A DNA stretch of 64,000 nucleotides from Rhodoferax lithotrophicus (GTDB taxonomy: Bacteria > Pseudomonadota > Gammaproteobacteria > Burkholderiales > Burkholderiaceae_C), in contig NZ_AP024238.1 of assembly GCF_019973615.1 (NCBI RefSeq), positions 186,001-250,000 of the forward strand. Direction: 5' to 3'. The notes below the pieces were generated by a model. The model was not told the origin of the DNA. It did no database searches and worked only from the letters and a program-made list of their open reading frames with translations. How positions within the stretch are numbered: the first letter of the stretch is position 1; each line of letters begins with the position of its first letter. The position numbers and the translations under genes are program-made. Shown piece by piece: positions 9,249 through 18,687 of the stretch.

Positions 9249-10243
9249 CCACCCGTCGAGCCTGGCTGACGGCGATAGCCGGCACGGCGGCGCTGCCGGA
9301 TGCCACGCTGGGCCAGATCAAGCCAGCCATTACCCTGCGCTTTTCGCATGTGGTGGCCGAAGAAACCCCCAAAGGGCTGGCCGCCAATCGTTTCAAAATG
9401 CTGGTGGAGCAGCGTTCCGGCGGGCGCATCGGTGTACAGGTGTTTCCCAATGCCCAGTTGTACGGTGATCAGGATGAAATGCAGGCGCTGCAGTTGGGGG
9501 CGGTGGACATGGTGGCCCCGTCCCTCTCCAAATTCGGTCGTATTGGCCTGCCTGAGTTTGAGCTGTTTGACCTGCCCTTTCTGTTTGACGATCTGGCTGC
9601 GGTACGGCGCATCACCCAGGGCCCGCTCGGACAAAAACTACTGGAGCGTTTGCCCCGCCAGGGTTTGGTGGGATTGGGGTTTTTTGACAATGGTTTCAAG
9701 CAGATGAGCGCCAATCGGCCTTTGCTGGAGCCCAAGGATTTTGTCGGCTTACGCATGCGAGTGCAGGCTTCACGGGTGATTGCTGCACAAATGCGGGCAT
9801 TGGGTGCCCGCCCAGTCACCCTGGCTTTCAGCGAAACCCGTCGAGCACTCGCCAGTGGTGTGGTCGATGGCACGGAAAACCCGGTGTCCAACTTTTGGAC
9901 CCAAGCCATGCATGAAGTGCAGCGTGATTTGAGCCTGACCGAGCACGGCTACCTGGGCTATGCCGTGGTGACCAACCAGCGTTTTTGGCAAAGCCTGGCT
10001 TTGGTGGACCGTCAACTGATCAACTTGGCGATGCAGGAGGCTCTGACCTTTGCGAACCGGATTGCAGATGCTCAAAACGATAACGCGCTTGAAGCCTTGC
10101 GCCAGACTGGCACCACCCGTATTCATACACTCAGTTCTGACCAGCGAGCCTACTTGCGTCGCGCCGTACAGCCAGTGCAGCAACAACTGGCCAACCGAAT
10201 TGGCCCAGCGTGGCTCAACGCGCTGCGCGTGGCCCTGCTTTAA
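9245..10243 (+). CDS. dctP: TRAP substrate-binding protein, DctP family (first of a tandem pair)
   Basis: A 332-residue periplasmic binding protein of the DctP family. It aligns along its length with the next protein: both share KFSHVVAxxTPKG-like starts, MLAPSLxKFG-like cores, VVDGTENPxSNF and HGYLGYAVV. The N-terminus is TTRRAWLTAIAGTAALPDA, with twin arginines but a weaker hydrophobic stretch than usual, so the export route is unclear. It starts at GTG overlapping the lapA stop. Presence of two binding proteins next to one QM pair implies either a wider substrate range or a sensing role with DctS. Confidence 0.88.
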   Translation: MTTRRAWLTAIAGTAALPDATLGQIKPAITLRFSHVVAEETPKGLAANRFKMLVEQRSGGRIGVQVFPNAQLYGDQDEMQALQLGAVDMVAPSLSKFGRIGLPEFELFDLPFLFDDLAAVRRITQGPLGQKLLERLPRQGLVGLGFFDNGFKQMSANRPLLEPKDFVGLRMRVQASRVIAAQMRALGARPVTLAFSETRRALASGVVDGTENPVSNFWTQAMHEVQRDLSLTEHGYLGYAVVTNQRFWQSLALVDRQLINLAMQEALTFANRIADAQNDNALEALRQTGTTRIHTLSSDQRAYLRRAVQPVQQQLANRIGPAWLNALRVALL

Positions 10244-10248
10244 GGTGC

Positions 10249-10306
10249 GGGTTAACCCTAGCTGTTGAACGCCACAGTTGCTGCAAGCGTGTTCCAAGGT
10301 TAACCT
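10249..10306. promoter_or_regulatory. Two perfect 10-bp palindromes upstream of the second dctP
   Basis: GGGTTAACCC at 10249-10258 and AGGTTAACCT at 10297-10306 share the core GGTTAACC, with centres 48 bp apart. They lie in the only gap (10244-10347) between the two dctP genes, 42 bases before the dctP start. Paired palindromes of this kind are typical of regulator binding; DctR is the obvious candidate but this is an inference. Confidence 0.45.
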
Positions 10307-10347
10307 CGGGGCGCTTCACATATTTTGCTCAACAACTGGAGACATTC

Positions 10348-11343
10348 ATGAAATTGAAACACATCTTGGCAGCCGCTCTGCTGGCCGTCGGTTTGAGTGC
10401 TAGTGCACAAACCATCATCAAATTCAGCCATGTGGTCGCCGCAGACACGCCCAAGGGCAAGGCAGCGGTTTATTTTGCCGAAAAAGCGGCCGAGCTGACC
10501 AAGGGCAAGGTCAAGGTGGAGGTGTATGCCAACAGTGCCTTGTACAAAGACAAGGAAGAAATGGAAGCCCTGCAAATTGGCTCGGTCCAAATGCTGGCCC
10601 CGTCGCTGGCCAAATTTGGCCCCTTGGGCGTGAAGGAATTCGAGGCGTTTGATTTCCCCTTCATTTTTGATGACACGGCTGATTTGCATAAGATCACCCA
10701 AGGTCCCGTCGGTGCGGCCATGCTGGCCAAGCTGGAACCCAAGGGCATCAAGGGCCTGGCTTACTGGGACAATGGCTTCAAATCGTTCTCGGCCAACACA
10801 CCACTGAAAAATCCAGCCGACTACAAAGGCAAGAAATTCCGCATTCAATCCTCCAAAGTGTTGGAAGAAGAAATTCGCTCGGTGGGCGGCATTCCCCAGG
10901 TGATGGCTTTCTCTGAGGTGTACCAAGCCCTGCAAACTGGTGTGGTGGACGGCACTGAAAACCCGATCAGCAACTTCTACACCCAGAAAATGCATGAAGT
11001 GCAAAAGCACCTCACCATCACCAACCACGGCTACCTGGGTTATGCGGTGATTGTGAACAAGAAGTTCTGGGACGGCCTGCCCGCCGATGTGCGTGGTCAG
11101 CTCGAAGATGCCATGAAAAAAGCCACCATCTACGCCAATCAAATTGCCCAAGACGAAAACGACAAGTCGCTTGAAGGTGTCAAGAAGAGTGGCAAAACCA
11201 CCGTGTATGTGCCCACCAAAGAAGAGCGTATGGCGCTGAAAAAAGCCATGGCTCCGGTGCACCTGAAGATGGCTGACCGCGTAGGCAAGGAAACACTGAA
11301 GCAGTTTTACTCGGCCACGGGTTTTGATCCGGCCAAGCTCTGA
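10348..11343 (+). CDS. dctP: TRAP C4-dicarboxylate substrate-binding protein DctP
   Basis: A 331-residue periplasmic protein with a classic Sec signal peptide (KLKHILAAALLAVGLSASAQ, cleavage near residue 20). The conserved arginine that binds the substrate carboxylate is in FRIQSSK, and the family block VVDGTENPISNFYTQKMHEV follows. The ATG at 10348 has CTGGAGAC upstream; the open frame runs further 5' but that part is not protein-like. It forms an operon with dctQ and dctM. The close match to DctP suggests malate, fumarate or succinate. Confidence 0.93.
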   Translation: MKLKHILAAALLAVGLSASAQTIIKFSHVVAADTPKGKAAVYFAEKAAELTKGKVKVEVYANSALYKDKEEMEALQIGSVQMLAPSLAKFGPLGVKEFEAFDFPFIFDDTADLHKITQGPVGAAMLAKLEPKGIKGLAYWDNGFKSFSANTPLKNPADYKGKKFRIQSSKVLEEEIRSVGGIPQVMAFSEVYQALQTGVVDGTENPISNFYTQKMHEVQKHLTITNHGYLGYAVIVNKKFWDGLPADVRGQLEDAMKKATIYANQIAQDENDKSLEGVKKSGKTTVYVPTKEERMALKKAMAPVHLKMADRVGKETLKQFYSATGFDPAKL

Positions 11344-11397
11344 TCTGACCTGACGTATTCACGCAGCATTGATGACCGCAACGTCGGAGCTCACACC

Positions 11398-11997
11398 ATG
11401 AAATTTCTTGATCACCTGGAAGAGTGGTTAATCACCTTCCTGATGGGCGGCGCGACGCTGATCATCTTTGTTGCGGTGTTACACCGCTATCTTGCGGGCA
11501 TGGCCATTCCTGGCCTGCAGGACTGGCTCTTGTCCATCAGCATGAGCTGGGCACAAGAGCTCACCATCATCATGTTCGTCTGGATGTGCAAGTTCGGTGC
11601 CGCCTACGGCGTGCGCACTGGCATTCACGTCGGGGTGGATGTGCTGATCAACCGGCTGGATGAAAAGATGCGCAGCAAATTTGTCATCTTTGGTCTGTGT
11701 GCAGGCATCCTGTTTACCGGTATTGTGGCCACCATTGCGGCTGGTTTTGTCTGGGAAAACGGTGCGCACCACTACTGGTTCAACTTGCTTGGCCTGCCAG
11801 TGGACGGCATCCCTGAAGGTCCCACCACCCCAGACCTGGAGTGGCCCACCTGGATGGTTTACAGCGCGGTGCCGCTGGGCACCAGCCTGATGTGTTTTCG
11901 CTTTTTGCAGGTGTTGGTGAGTTTCATCAAAACCGGCGAACTCCCCCATCATGACCATGGCCATGTAGACGGTCTGGAAGAAGAGGCCGCCAAATGA
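11398..11997 (+). CDS. dctQ: TRAP transporter small membrane subunit DctQ
   Basis: A 199-residue membrane protein with four hydrophobic segments (about residues 12-32, 50-72, 96-120, 150-172). The motif SWAQELTIIMFVWMCKFGAAYGVR is the family signature between helices 2 and 3. A His/Asp-rich tail (HHDHGHVDG) ends the protein. It overlaps dctM by four bases. DctQ bridges the binding protein and the large sodium-coupled subunit. Confidence 0.93.
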   Translation: MKFLDHLEEWLITFLMGGATLIIFVAVLHRYLAGMAIPGLQDWLLSISMSWAQELTIIMFVWMCKFGAAYGVRTGIHVGVDVLINRLDEKMRSKFVIFGLCAGILFTGIVATIAAGFVWENGAHHYWFNLLGLPVDGIPEGPTTPDLEWPTWMVYSAVPLGTSLMCFRFLQVLVSFIKTGELPHHDHGHVDGLEEEAAK

Positions 11998-13277
11998 ACG
12001 CCGCCATTATTTTTATCCTCTTGCTGGTGCTGATGCTCACCGGCATGCCGATCTCGATTTCGCTCGGCCTGACGGTACTGACCTTTTTGTTTGGCTTTAC
12101 CGAAGTGCCGCTGGAGTCGGTGGCGCTCAAGCTGTTTACCGGTATTGAAAAGTTCGAAATCATGGCGATTCCGTTCTTTATCCTGGCGGGCAACTTTCTG
12201 ACCCACGGCGGGGTGGCCCGGCGCATGATCAACTTTGCCTCCAGCATGGTGGGCCACTGGTATGGCGGCTTGGGCTTGTCTGGTGTGCTGGGTTGTGCCT
12301 TGTTTGCGGCAGTGTCGGGCTCCAGTCCGGCGACAGTGGTGGCGATTGGCTCCATCCTGTTGCCCGCCATGACCAAAGCCGGTTTCCCCAAAAGCTTTGG
12401 CGCGGGGGTGATCACCACCTCTGGCGCTTTGGGCATCCTGATTCCGCCCAGCATCGTGATGGTGATGTATTCGGTGGCGACCAACACCTCGGTGGGTGCC
12501 TTGTTCATGGCCGGTGTGATTCCTGGCTTGCTGCTGGCCGCCACACTGGGCGGTGTCACCTGGTACCGCGCCAAAAAGTTCAACTACCCACGCCTGCCCA
12601 AGGCCACCTGGGCTGAACGCTTCAGAACCTTCAAGGCCTCGGCCTGGGGTCTGCTGCTGATTGTGATCGTGATGGGGGGTATCTACACCGGCATGTTCAC
12701 GCCAACGGAAGCGGCGGCCATGAGCGCGGTTTACGCCTTCTTTGTAGCGGTGTTTGTCTACAAGGACATGAGCCTCAAAGACGTGCCACGGGTGCTGCTC
12801 AGCTCGGCCAACATGTCGGCCATGCTGCTGTACATCATCACTAACGCGGTGTTGTTCAGCTTCATCATGACCAACGAGAACATCCCGCAGGCCTTGGCTG
12901 ACTGGATGCTGGGCCATGGCCTGGGCATGATCACCTTCTTGCTGGCCTGTAACGTCATCCTGCTGCTGGCGGGCAACTTCATGGAGCCTTCCAGCATTGT
13001 GCTGATCTTCGCCCCGATCCTGTTCCCGGTGGCGATGAAGCTGGGCATTGACCCGGTGCACTTTGGCATCATCATGGTGGTTAACATGGAAGTGGGCATG
13101 TGCCATCCACCGGTGGGTCTGAACTTGTACGTGGCTTCCGGCATCACCAAGATGGGTATCACCGAGCTGACTGTGGCGGTCTGGCCATGGCTGCTGGCCA
13201 TGCTGGGCTTCCTTGGCTTGGTGACTTACTGGCCCGCCATGTCCACCTGGTTCCCGCGCATGTTGGGCATGATGTAG
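11994..13277 (+). CDS. dctM: TRAP transporter large membrane subunit DctM
   Basis: A 427-residue membrane protein with roughly 12 hydrophobic segments, normal length for DctM. Typical motifs are AIPFFILAGNFLTHGG, SGSSPATVVAIGSILLPAM, GILIPPSIVMVMYSV and MVVNMEVGMCHPPVGLNLYV. It carries out sodium-driven uptake with dctP and dctQ. It is the last gene of the operon and is followed by a terminator 21 bases on. Intact here, unlike the second DctM further along. Confidence 0.94.
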   Translation: MNAAIIFILLLVLMLTGMPISISLGLTVLTFLFGFTEVPLESVALKLFTGIEKFEIMAIPFFILAGNFLTHGGVARRMINFASSMVGHWYGGLGLSGVLGCALFAAVSGSSPATVVAIGSILLPAMTKAGFPKSFGAGVITTSGALGILIPPSIVMVMYSVATNTSVGALFMAGVIPGLLLAATLGGVTWYRAKKFNYPRLPKATWAERFRTFKASAWGLLLIVIVMGGIYTGMFTPTEAAAMSAVYAFFVAVFVYKDMSLKDVPRVLLSSANMSAMLLYIITNAVLFSFIMTNENIPQALADWMLGHGLGMITFLLACNVILLLAGNFMEPSSIVLIFAPILFPVAMKLGIDPVHFGIIMVVNMEVGMCHPPVGLNLYVASGITKMGITELTVAVWPWLLAMLGFLGLVTYWPAMSTWFPRMLGMM

Positions 13278-13298
13278 CGCCCGGCGCATCACCCTAGT

Positions 13299-13328
13299 AA
13301 AAAAGCCCGGTTTGTGCCGGGCTTTTTT
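13299..13328 (+). terminator. Rho-independent terminator of the dctPQM operon
   Basis: AAAAAAGCCCGG, a short loop (TTTGTG), then CCGGGCTTTTTT: a six-base GC stem extended by A-T pairs and ending in a T run. It is 21 bases past the dctM stop. The A/T symmetry means it could also work on the other strand. Confidence 0.92.
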
Positions 13329-13359
13329 CATGAAACTGCCTGTGGCTGGAGTTTTATAT

Positions 13360-13405
13360 GAAAAATCAGCCTCTAACGCTTGTATATAAAGCGTAAGAAG
13401 CTATT
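13360..13405 (-). repeat. Dispersed palindromic repeat, copy 3
   Basis: On the minus strand it reads AATAGCTTCTTACGCTT, a spacer, then CAAGCGTTAGAGGCTG. It lies between the dctM terminator and the stop of the convergent metallo-hydrolase gene. Confidence 0.85.
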
Positions 13406-13453
13406 TATTTTATAGCAATTTGAATTCTTTTGCCATGGTTGCCGGGTGCTGGT

Positions 13454-14095
13454 TCACACCCCGTCAGCCACATACGGGTTGGTTTTACGCTCCCGCCCAA
13501 ACGTGCTCTCAGGCCCGTGGCCGGGGATAAACACCGTGTCGTCACCCATTGGCCACAAGCGGTTGCGGATGCTGGCAATCAGTGTGGCGTGATCACCCTG
13601 TGGAAAGTCGGTGCGACCAATCGAGCCAGCAAACAGCACATCACCGACAAAAGCGCGTTTGGCTTCCGGTGAATAAAACACCACATGCCCTGGCGTGTGT
13701 CCTGGGCAGTGCCGCACCTGCAAGGTACATTCGCCAATTTTGACCGTGTCGCCATCGTGCAACCAGCGTGTAGGTTTGAACAACAAGGCCGGAGGGAACC
13801 CAAACATCTTGCTTTGGGCAGGCAGACCATCAATCCAGAACTGGTCGCCCTCATGGGGGCCGATGATGGGCAGACCCAGCCTTTGGGCCAGTTCGCCGGT
13901 GCCTCCCGCATGGTCAATGTGGGCGTGTGTCAGCCAGATCTGCTCCAGTTTCAAGCCCAGGCGCTTGACTTCACCCAGCAATTCGTCGAGATCCCCACCG
14001 GGGTCGATCACGGCGGCTTGCAGGGTTTGGTCACACCAGACCAAAGAGCAGTTCTGGTCAAAGGCGGTCACGGGGATGGTGAGGTACTGGAACAT
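13454..14095 (-). CDS. Metallo-beta-lactamase-fold hydrolase, glyoxalase II-like
   Basis: A 213-residue cytoplasmic hydrolase with the zinc motif THAHIDHAGG (about residues 56-65), further ligands in VRHCPGHTPGH and FVGDVLFAGSIGRTD, and a final HGPEST. Short GloB-like proteins of this type hydrolyse glutathione or other thioesters; the exact substrate cannot be read from sequence. The start at 14095 (MFQYLTIPVTAF) fits relatives better than an in-frame start 45 bases earlier. Single gene; the 237 bases up to 14332 hold no gene that I can see. Confidence 0.87.
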   Translation of the reverse strand: MFQYLTIPVTAFDQNCSLVWCDQTLQAAVIDPGGDLDELLGEVKRLGLKLEQIWLTHAHIDHAGGTGELAQRLGLPIIGPHEGDQFWIDGLPAQSKMFGFPPALLFKPTRWLHDGDTVKIGECTLQVRHCPGHTPGHVVFYSPEAKRAFVGDVLFAGSIGRTDFPQGDHATLIASIRNRLWPMGDDTVFIPGHGPESTFGRERKTNPYVADGV

Positions 14096-14332
14096 GGGTT
14101 GAAAGGCTGTTGGTGTCAATGTTTGAAACGAATATCTCAAACATCAAAGCCAACGGAAGCAGCGTGAATGTTGAAATAGTGATCCTGTAGGCTGGGGATT
14201 ATCGCGCTGCGCTGGATACTGGCCATGCGCTCAGGTCACTCCCTGCTTCAACCGGCTGCCGCCCAACCCACTCCCCATGTGGCTCAATCTTAGGCAGGGT
14301 CATTTGGGGGGATGGGGGTTCTCCGTCAAGCT

Positions 14333-14974
14333 CTAATGACGGAACAGCCAGGGTTCAACCACGCTGCGCCAGGTTTCGTACTTGCCAATCTCGGACTCGT
14401 GTTGTAACACCAGGGTCACGTCGTCCAGGCCCTCCAGCAAGCACTGCTTCTTGTAAGGATCAATCTCGAAGTGGATACGATCACCCGTTGGCGTTTTCAT
14501 GGACTGTGATTCCAGATCAATGCTCAGGCTGTACCCGTCCTGAGCTTCGGTAGCCGCAAACAGCGCATCAATCTCGGTTGTCCCCAAGGTGATGGGCAGC
14601 AGACCGTTCTTGAAGCAGTTCTGATAGAAGATATCCGCAAAACTCGGCGCAATCAGCACACGAAAACCAAAGTCTTCCAACGCCCAAGGGGCATGTTCGC
14701 GAGAAGAACCACATCCGAAGTTGTCCCGTGCCAAAAGAATCGATGCACCGCGGTAGCGTGGCTGGTTCAAAACGAAGTCCGGGTTGAGAGGGCGACGAGA
14801 GCAATCCTGCCCTGGCTCACCATGATCAAGGTAGCGCAACTCGTCGAACAAATAAGCGCCAAAGCCGGTACGTCTTATCGATTTGAGAAACTGTTTGGGC
14901 AGGATGGCATCCGTGTCGATGTTGGACTGATTCAGTGGTGCCACGATTCCGGTAATGTGAACCAAAGGTTTCAT
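14333..14974 (-). CDS. LeuD-like hydratase small subunit (catabolic context)
   Basis: A 213-residue small subunit of the aconitase superfamily, close in sequence to 3-isopropylmalate dehydratase Leu[15 protein letters not shown] at residues 18-31, then [16 protein letters not shown] and [15 protein letters not shown]. It pairs with the large subunit that overlaps it by four bases. The neighbours are a CoA-transferase and an HMG-CoA-lyase homologue, not leuB or leuA, so a role in leucine synthesis is doubtful. Hydration of maleate, citraconate or mesaconate to malate or citramalate is more likely. An automatic annotation would call it leuD. Confidence 0.88.
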   Translation of the reverse strand: MKPLVHITGIVAPLNQSNIDTDAILPKQFLKSIRRTGFGAYLFDELRYLDHGEPGQDCSRRPLNPDFVLNQPRYRGASILLARDNFGCGSSREHAPWALEDFGFRVLIAPSFADIFYQNCFKNGLLPITLGTTEIDALFAATEAQDGYSLSIDLESQSMKTPTGDRIHFEIDPYKKQCLLEGLDDVTLVLQHESEIGKYETWRSVVEPWLFRH

Positions 14975-16401
14975 GCTTGATCTTCCTGCGTAGGGTGGGT
15001 CATTGTGCTGACATCAACAAAATGTCCGGCAATGGCGGCGGCGGCGGCCATTGCCGGGCTGACCAAATGGGTGCGGCCACCTGGACCCTGCCGACCCTGG
15101 AAATTGCGGTTGGAGGTGGACGCACAACGTTCCCCTGCGCAAAGACGGTCTTCGTTCATACCCAGGCACATGGAGCAGCCGGCTTCGCGCCATTCAAAGC
15201 CCGCAGAGGTGAACAATTTGTCCAAGCCTTCGGCCTCGGCCTGCGCCTTGACCAGGCCGGAACCCGGCACCACCAAGGCTTGCTTGATTGTTGTGGCCAC
15301 GCGCTGACCTTTGACGACATTCGCGGCGATGCGAAGATCCTCGATACGGGCGTTGGTGCAGGACCCGATGAACACCTTGTCGAGCACGATGTTGGTCATC
15401 CGCGTGTTCGGCGTGAGCCCCATATAGGTCAGTGCGGTTTGCATGTCTTGGCGTTTGACCGGATCGGACACTTGCGCCGGATCTGGCACTTGGCCATCTA
15501 CTGTCACCACCATATCGGGTGAGGTACCCCAGGTCACCATTGGCCGAATGGCGCTGGCATTCAGCTCCACAACCCGGTCAAAGTGTGCATTGGTGTCGCT
15601 GACCAGGGTGCGCCAATAGCCGACGGCGGCATCCCAATCCGCGCCTTGTGGAGCCATGGGGCGACCCTGGATGTAGGTGATCGTTTTGTCATCCACCGCC
15701 ACCATGCCGCAACGGGCACCGGCTTCGATCACCATGTTGCACAAGGTCATGCGCGCTTCCATGCTCAGAGAGCGGATGGTTGAGCCGGAAAACTCAATGG
15801 CGTAACCCGTACCACCGGAAGTTCCAATCTGACCGATCAGCGCCAGCACGATGTCCTTGGAACTGATGCCAAGAGCCAATTTACCCTCGACACGTACCAG
15901 CATAGAGGCCGGTTTTTTCATCAATAAGCATTGGGTGGCCAGCACCTGCTCCACATCGGAGGTACCGATACCAAAGGCGAGTGCGGCAAAGGCACCATGG
16001 GTGGATGTGTGTGAGTCACCGCATACCACGGTGGTTCCCGGCAACGTGCCGCCTTGCTCTGGTGCCACCACATGGAGGATGCCTTGACGTGGGTCGAATA
16101 GGCCAAACTGCGGAATGTTGAAATCGTCACAGTTGTGGTCTAGTGCGTCCACTTGTGCCTTGGCTACCGGATCGGCAATGCCTGAACGACGATCCGTCGT
16201 CGGCACGTTGTGATCGGCCGTGGCCAGAATGGATGCCACACGCCAGGGTTTGCGCCCCTGCAGTCGCAGTCCCTCGAACGCCTGTGGGCTGGTGACTTCG
16301 TTGACCAGATGGCGGTCAATGTAGAGCAGCGAGGGGCCGTCCACCTCTTCGCGTACGACATGACGAGTCCAGAGTTTATCGAGCAGGGTTTGTGCACTCA
16401 T
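14971..16401 (-). CDS. LeuC-like hydratase large subunit (catabolic context)
   Basis: A 476-residue large subunit of the aconitase superfamily with the [4Fe-4S] ligands in GSCTNAR and CSMCLG, the block [17 protein letters not shown] and the end [21 protein letters not shown]. By sequence it would be called LeuC. Context argues for a dehydratase/hydratase acting on a C4 or C5 dicarboxylate: known maleate hydratases are also LeuCD-type. It overlaps the small-subunit gene and follows the lyase gene by 28 bases in one transcription unit. Confidence 0.9.
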   Translation of the reverse strand: MSAQTLLDKLWTRHVVREEVDGPSLLYIDRHLVNEVTSPQAFEGLRLQGRKPWRVASILATADHNVPTTDRRSGIADPVAKAQVDALDHNCDDFNIPQFGLFDPRQGILHVVAPEQGGTLPGTTVVCGDSHTSTHGAFAALAFGIGTSDVEQVLATQCLLMKKPASMLVRVEGKLALGISSKDIVLALIGQIGTSGGTGYAIEFSGSTIRSLSMEARMTLCNMVIEAGARCGMVAVDDKTITYIQGRPMAPQGADWDAAVGYWRTLVSDTNAHFDRVVELNASAIRPMVTWGTSPDMVVTVDGQVPDPAQVSDPVKRQDMQTALTYMGLTPNTRMTNIVLDKVFIGSCTNARIEDLRIAANVVKGQRVATTIKQALVVPGSGLVKAQAEAEGLDKLFTSAGFEWREAGCSMCLGMNEDRLCAGERCASTSNRNFQGRQGPGGRTHLVSPAMAAAAAIAGHFVDVSTMTHPTQEDQA

Positions 16402-16429
16402 GGTTTTGCTTTCTTGAAAATCGTGTGGT

Positions 16430-17401
16430 TCAAACGGTGGCCTGCGCCGCCCGCAAGGAGATCACGGAGGCCGGACACGGGTGCAGATCAGTGGACTTTC
16501 CCGAGCGCACCAGTTGTCCCGGAACCTCGTGGCCAACAATGGTTGATAAATCCCGGGCAATACCCAACAACAAATCCAAGTCAATGCCGGTAGCCACGCC
16601 ACAGGCATGCAGCATGTGCACCGTGTCTTCGGTGCAAATGTTGCCTGTTGCGCCCGGCGCATAGGGGCAGCCACCCAAACCGCCCAGTGAGGCGTCGAAA
16701 CTTTTCACACCACTGGCCACGGCGGCCAGAACATTGGCCAAACCCATGCCACGGGTGTTGTGAAAATGCATGGTCAGTGGCACCTGCGGGAAACGGGCCA
16801 AAAAGGCATATGCCATGCGACAGACTTGCTGTGGATTGGCCATTCCGGTCGTGTCGGCCAGGGTGATGCTGTTCATGCCCAGGTCTAGGTAAGCCTGAAC
16901 GGTGGCCAGTACCCGCTCTTGATCCTGCACTCCCTCGAAGGGGCAGCCGAAGGCTGTGGCGATGGTGCCGTTGACCTGTGTACGGGTCGACTTGGTCAGC
17001 GCCATCACATCGGCGAACTGCTTGAGGGACTGCGTCGTGCTCATGCGCATGTTGGCCATGTTGTGGCTTTCACTGAGGGACATGACCAGGTTGATCTCGT
17101 CGATGTCACATGCCAGCGCCCGCTCACAACCCAGCACGTTGGGAACCAGGGCGACGAACCTCACATTCGGGCGGCGAATCACGCCACGACACACCTCCGT
17201 AGCGTCACGTAGGTTAGGGACAGCCTTGGCCGAAACAAACGAGGTGATTTCTATCTTGGATAAGCCAGTGGTTGAGAGTCGATCAATCAAAGCGATCTTG
17301 GCATCCGTGGAAATGAAATGGGGTTCACTCTGAAAACCATCACGAACCACCACGTCATGGATGCTGACGTGAGCAGGCAAACAGCAGCCTTTGGCCATCA
17401 C
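16430..17401 (-). CDS. HMG-CoA lyase family enzyme (likely citramalyl-CoA or malyl-CoA lyase)
   Basis: A 323-residue TIM-barrel lyase. Catalytic motifs of the hydroxymethylglutaryl-CoA lyase family are present: RDGFQSE (Arg20, Asp21), metal ligands His212 and His214 in HFHNTRGMG, and Cys245 in [15 protein letters not shown]. Members outside ketone metabolism cleave related acyl-CoAs; the (R)-citramalyl-CoA lyase of Chloroflexus belongs to this family. Its stop-start overlap with the CoA-transferase gene suggests it cleaves the CoA ester which that enzyme makes. HMG-CoA itself is possible, but no leucine-degradation genes are nearby. Confidence 0.85.
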   Translation of the reverse strand: MMAKGCCLPAHVSIHDVVVRDGFQSEPHFISTDAKIALIDRLSTTGLSKIEITSFVSAKAVPNLRDATEVCRGVIRRPNVRFVALVPNVLGCERALACDIDEINLVMSLSESHNMANMRMSTTQSLKQFADVMALTKSTRTQVNGTIATAFGCPFEGVQDQERVLATVQAYLDLGMNSITLADTTGMANPQQVCRMAYAFLARFPQVPLTMHFHNTRGMGLANVLAAVASGVKSFDASLGGLGGCPYAPGATGNICTEDTVHMLHACGVATGIDLDLLLGIARDLSTIVGHEVPGQLVRSGKSTDLHPCPASVISLRAAQATV

Positions 17402-18606
17402 ACCACCCCCTGAGTACGCAGTTGCTGAAAGCCGTCCGCATCGATACCAATACTGGCCAACACTTCTTGTGTGTGTTCACCTAACTCCGGTCCCAGCCAT
17501 TGAGTCTTCCCCGGTGTAGCGCTGAGTTTGGGGATGATGCCCGGGAATTCCACCGACTGACCGTCGGGCAATACATGGCTTTCCAGCATGCCGCGCGCTT
17601 GGTAGTGAGGGTCGTTGTGAATGTTGGCCGCGGTGTAAATGCGACCACTGGGCACATCGGCTGCTTCCAGTAATTGCAGTGCTTCGTCCAGATGATGTTG
17701 ACGCGTCCAGTCACCGATCACGTCGTCCAGCATTTGCGTCTGTTTCACTCGGCCGTCATTGTTGGCCAAGTCTGGATCGTTTGCCAAATCGGGGCGACCG
17801 ATGATGCCCATCAAGCGCTTGAAAATACTGTCACCGTTGCCTGCGATGACAACGTAGTCACCATCTTTGCAGGGATAGGTGTTCGACGGCACAATGCCGG
17901 GCAGCGCAGCACCGGTGCGTTCCCGCACGTGTTTGAACATCGAATACTCGGGGATCAGGCTTTCCATCACGCCGAACACGGCTTCGTATAAAGCCACATC
18001 AATGAACTGCCCCTTGCCGTTGTTGGACTTGAGGTGGTGCATTGCCATCAGGGCACCAATCACACCATAGAGGGAAGCCAGTGTGTCGCCAATGCTGATG
18101 CCTGATCGTACGGGTGGTTGGTTTGCTTCACCGGTGACATAACGCAGGCCGCCCATGGCTTCTGCAATGGCGGCAAATCCGGGTCGTTCCCTGTAGGGGC
18201 CTGTTTGGCCATAACCAGAAATGCGCACCATGACCAAGTGGGGGTTGACCGCTGACAGCGCCTCCCAGCCCAATCCCCATTTTTCCAGAGTGCCTGGGCG
18301 AAAGTTTTCTATCACGATGTCGGCCGTACGCACCAGATCCCGCACGATCTCTTTGGCCTTCTCTGTCTTCAGGTCCAGGGTGATCGATTTCTTGTTGCGA
18401 CTTTGGGTGTACCACCAGAGAGACGTGCCCTTGTGTAGCTTGCGCCACTTCCGCAGCGGATCTCCGCTGCCAGGGGCCTCCACCTTAATGACCTCTGCAC
18501 CAAACTGCGCCAATAGCGCCCCGGCATAGGGGCCTGCAATCAGCGTACCCAACTCAATGACACGAACGCCCTTCAGGGGCAATGGCTCAGATGATTTTTG
18601 CGACAT
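17398..18606 (-). CDS. Class III (CaiB/BaiF) CoA-transferase
   Basis: A 402-residue family III CoA-transferase with N-terminal VIELGTLIAGPYAGALLAQFGAEVIKVE, the catalytic Asp at about residue 174 (SGISIGDTLASLY), and ENFRPGTLEKWGLG. Such enzymes move CoA between carboxylic acids through an aspartyl anhydride. Succinyl-CoA:citramalate CoA-transferases belong to this class. It is the first gene of a four-gene unit with lyase and hydratase, consistent with activation of (R)-citramalate or malate. Donor and acceptor are inferred from neighbours. Confidence 0.87.
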   Translation of the reverse strand: MSQKSSEPLPLKGVRVIELGTLIAGPYAGALLAQFGAEVIKVEAPGSGDPLRKWRKLHKGTSLWWYTQSRNKKSITLDLKTEKAKEIVRDLVRTADIVIENFRPGTLEKWGLGWEALSAVNPHLVMVRISGYGQTGPYRERPGFAAIAEAMGGLRYVTGEANQPPVRSGISIGDTLASLYGVIGALMAMHHLKSNNGKGQFIDVALYEAVFGVMESLIPEYSMFKHVRERTGAALPGIVPSNTYPCKDGDYVVIAGNGDSIFKRLMGIIGRPDLANDPDLANNDGRVKQTQMLDDVIGDWTRQHHLDEALQLLEAADVPSGRIYTAANIHNDPHYQARGMLESHVLPDGQSVEFPGIIPKLSATPGKTQWLGPELGEHTQEVLASIGIDADGFQQLRTQGVV

Positions 18607-18687
18607 GGCGATATCCGAAAAAAATGAATGGAGAAAGAGACCTCTTTCTGTGATCGAAATGATCGACCGAAACGCCTCTGAGGTAAA

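Noticed and set aside
12000..13331. 460-codon minus-strand frame across dctM
   Set aside because: Antisense shadow; rich in His and Gln, with no domain, opposite a conserved transporter.
14333..16401. Leucine biosynthesis leuCD
   Set aside because: Sequence would allow it, but neighbours are a CoA-transferase and an HMG-CoA-lyase homologue rather than leuB/leuA; kept as LeuCD-like with catabolic context.
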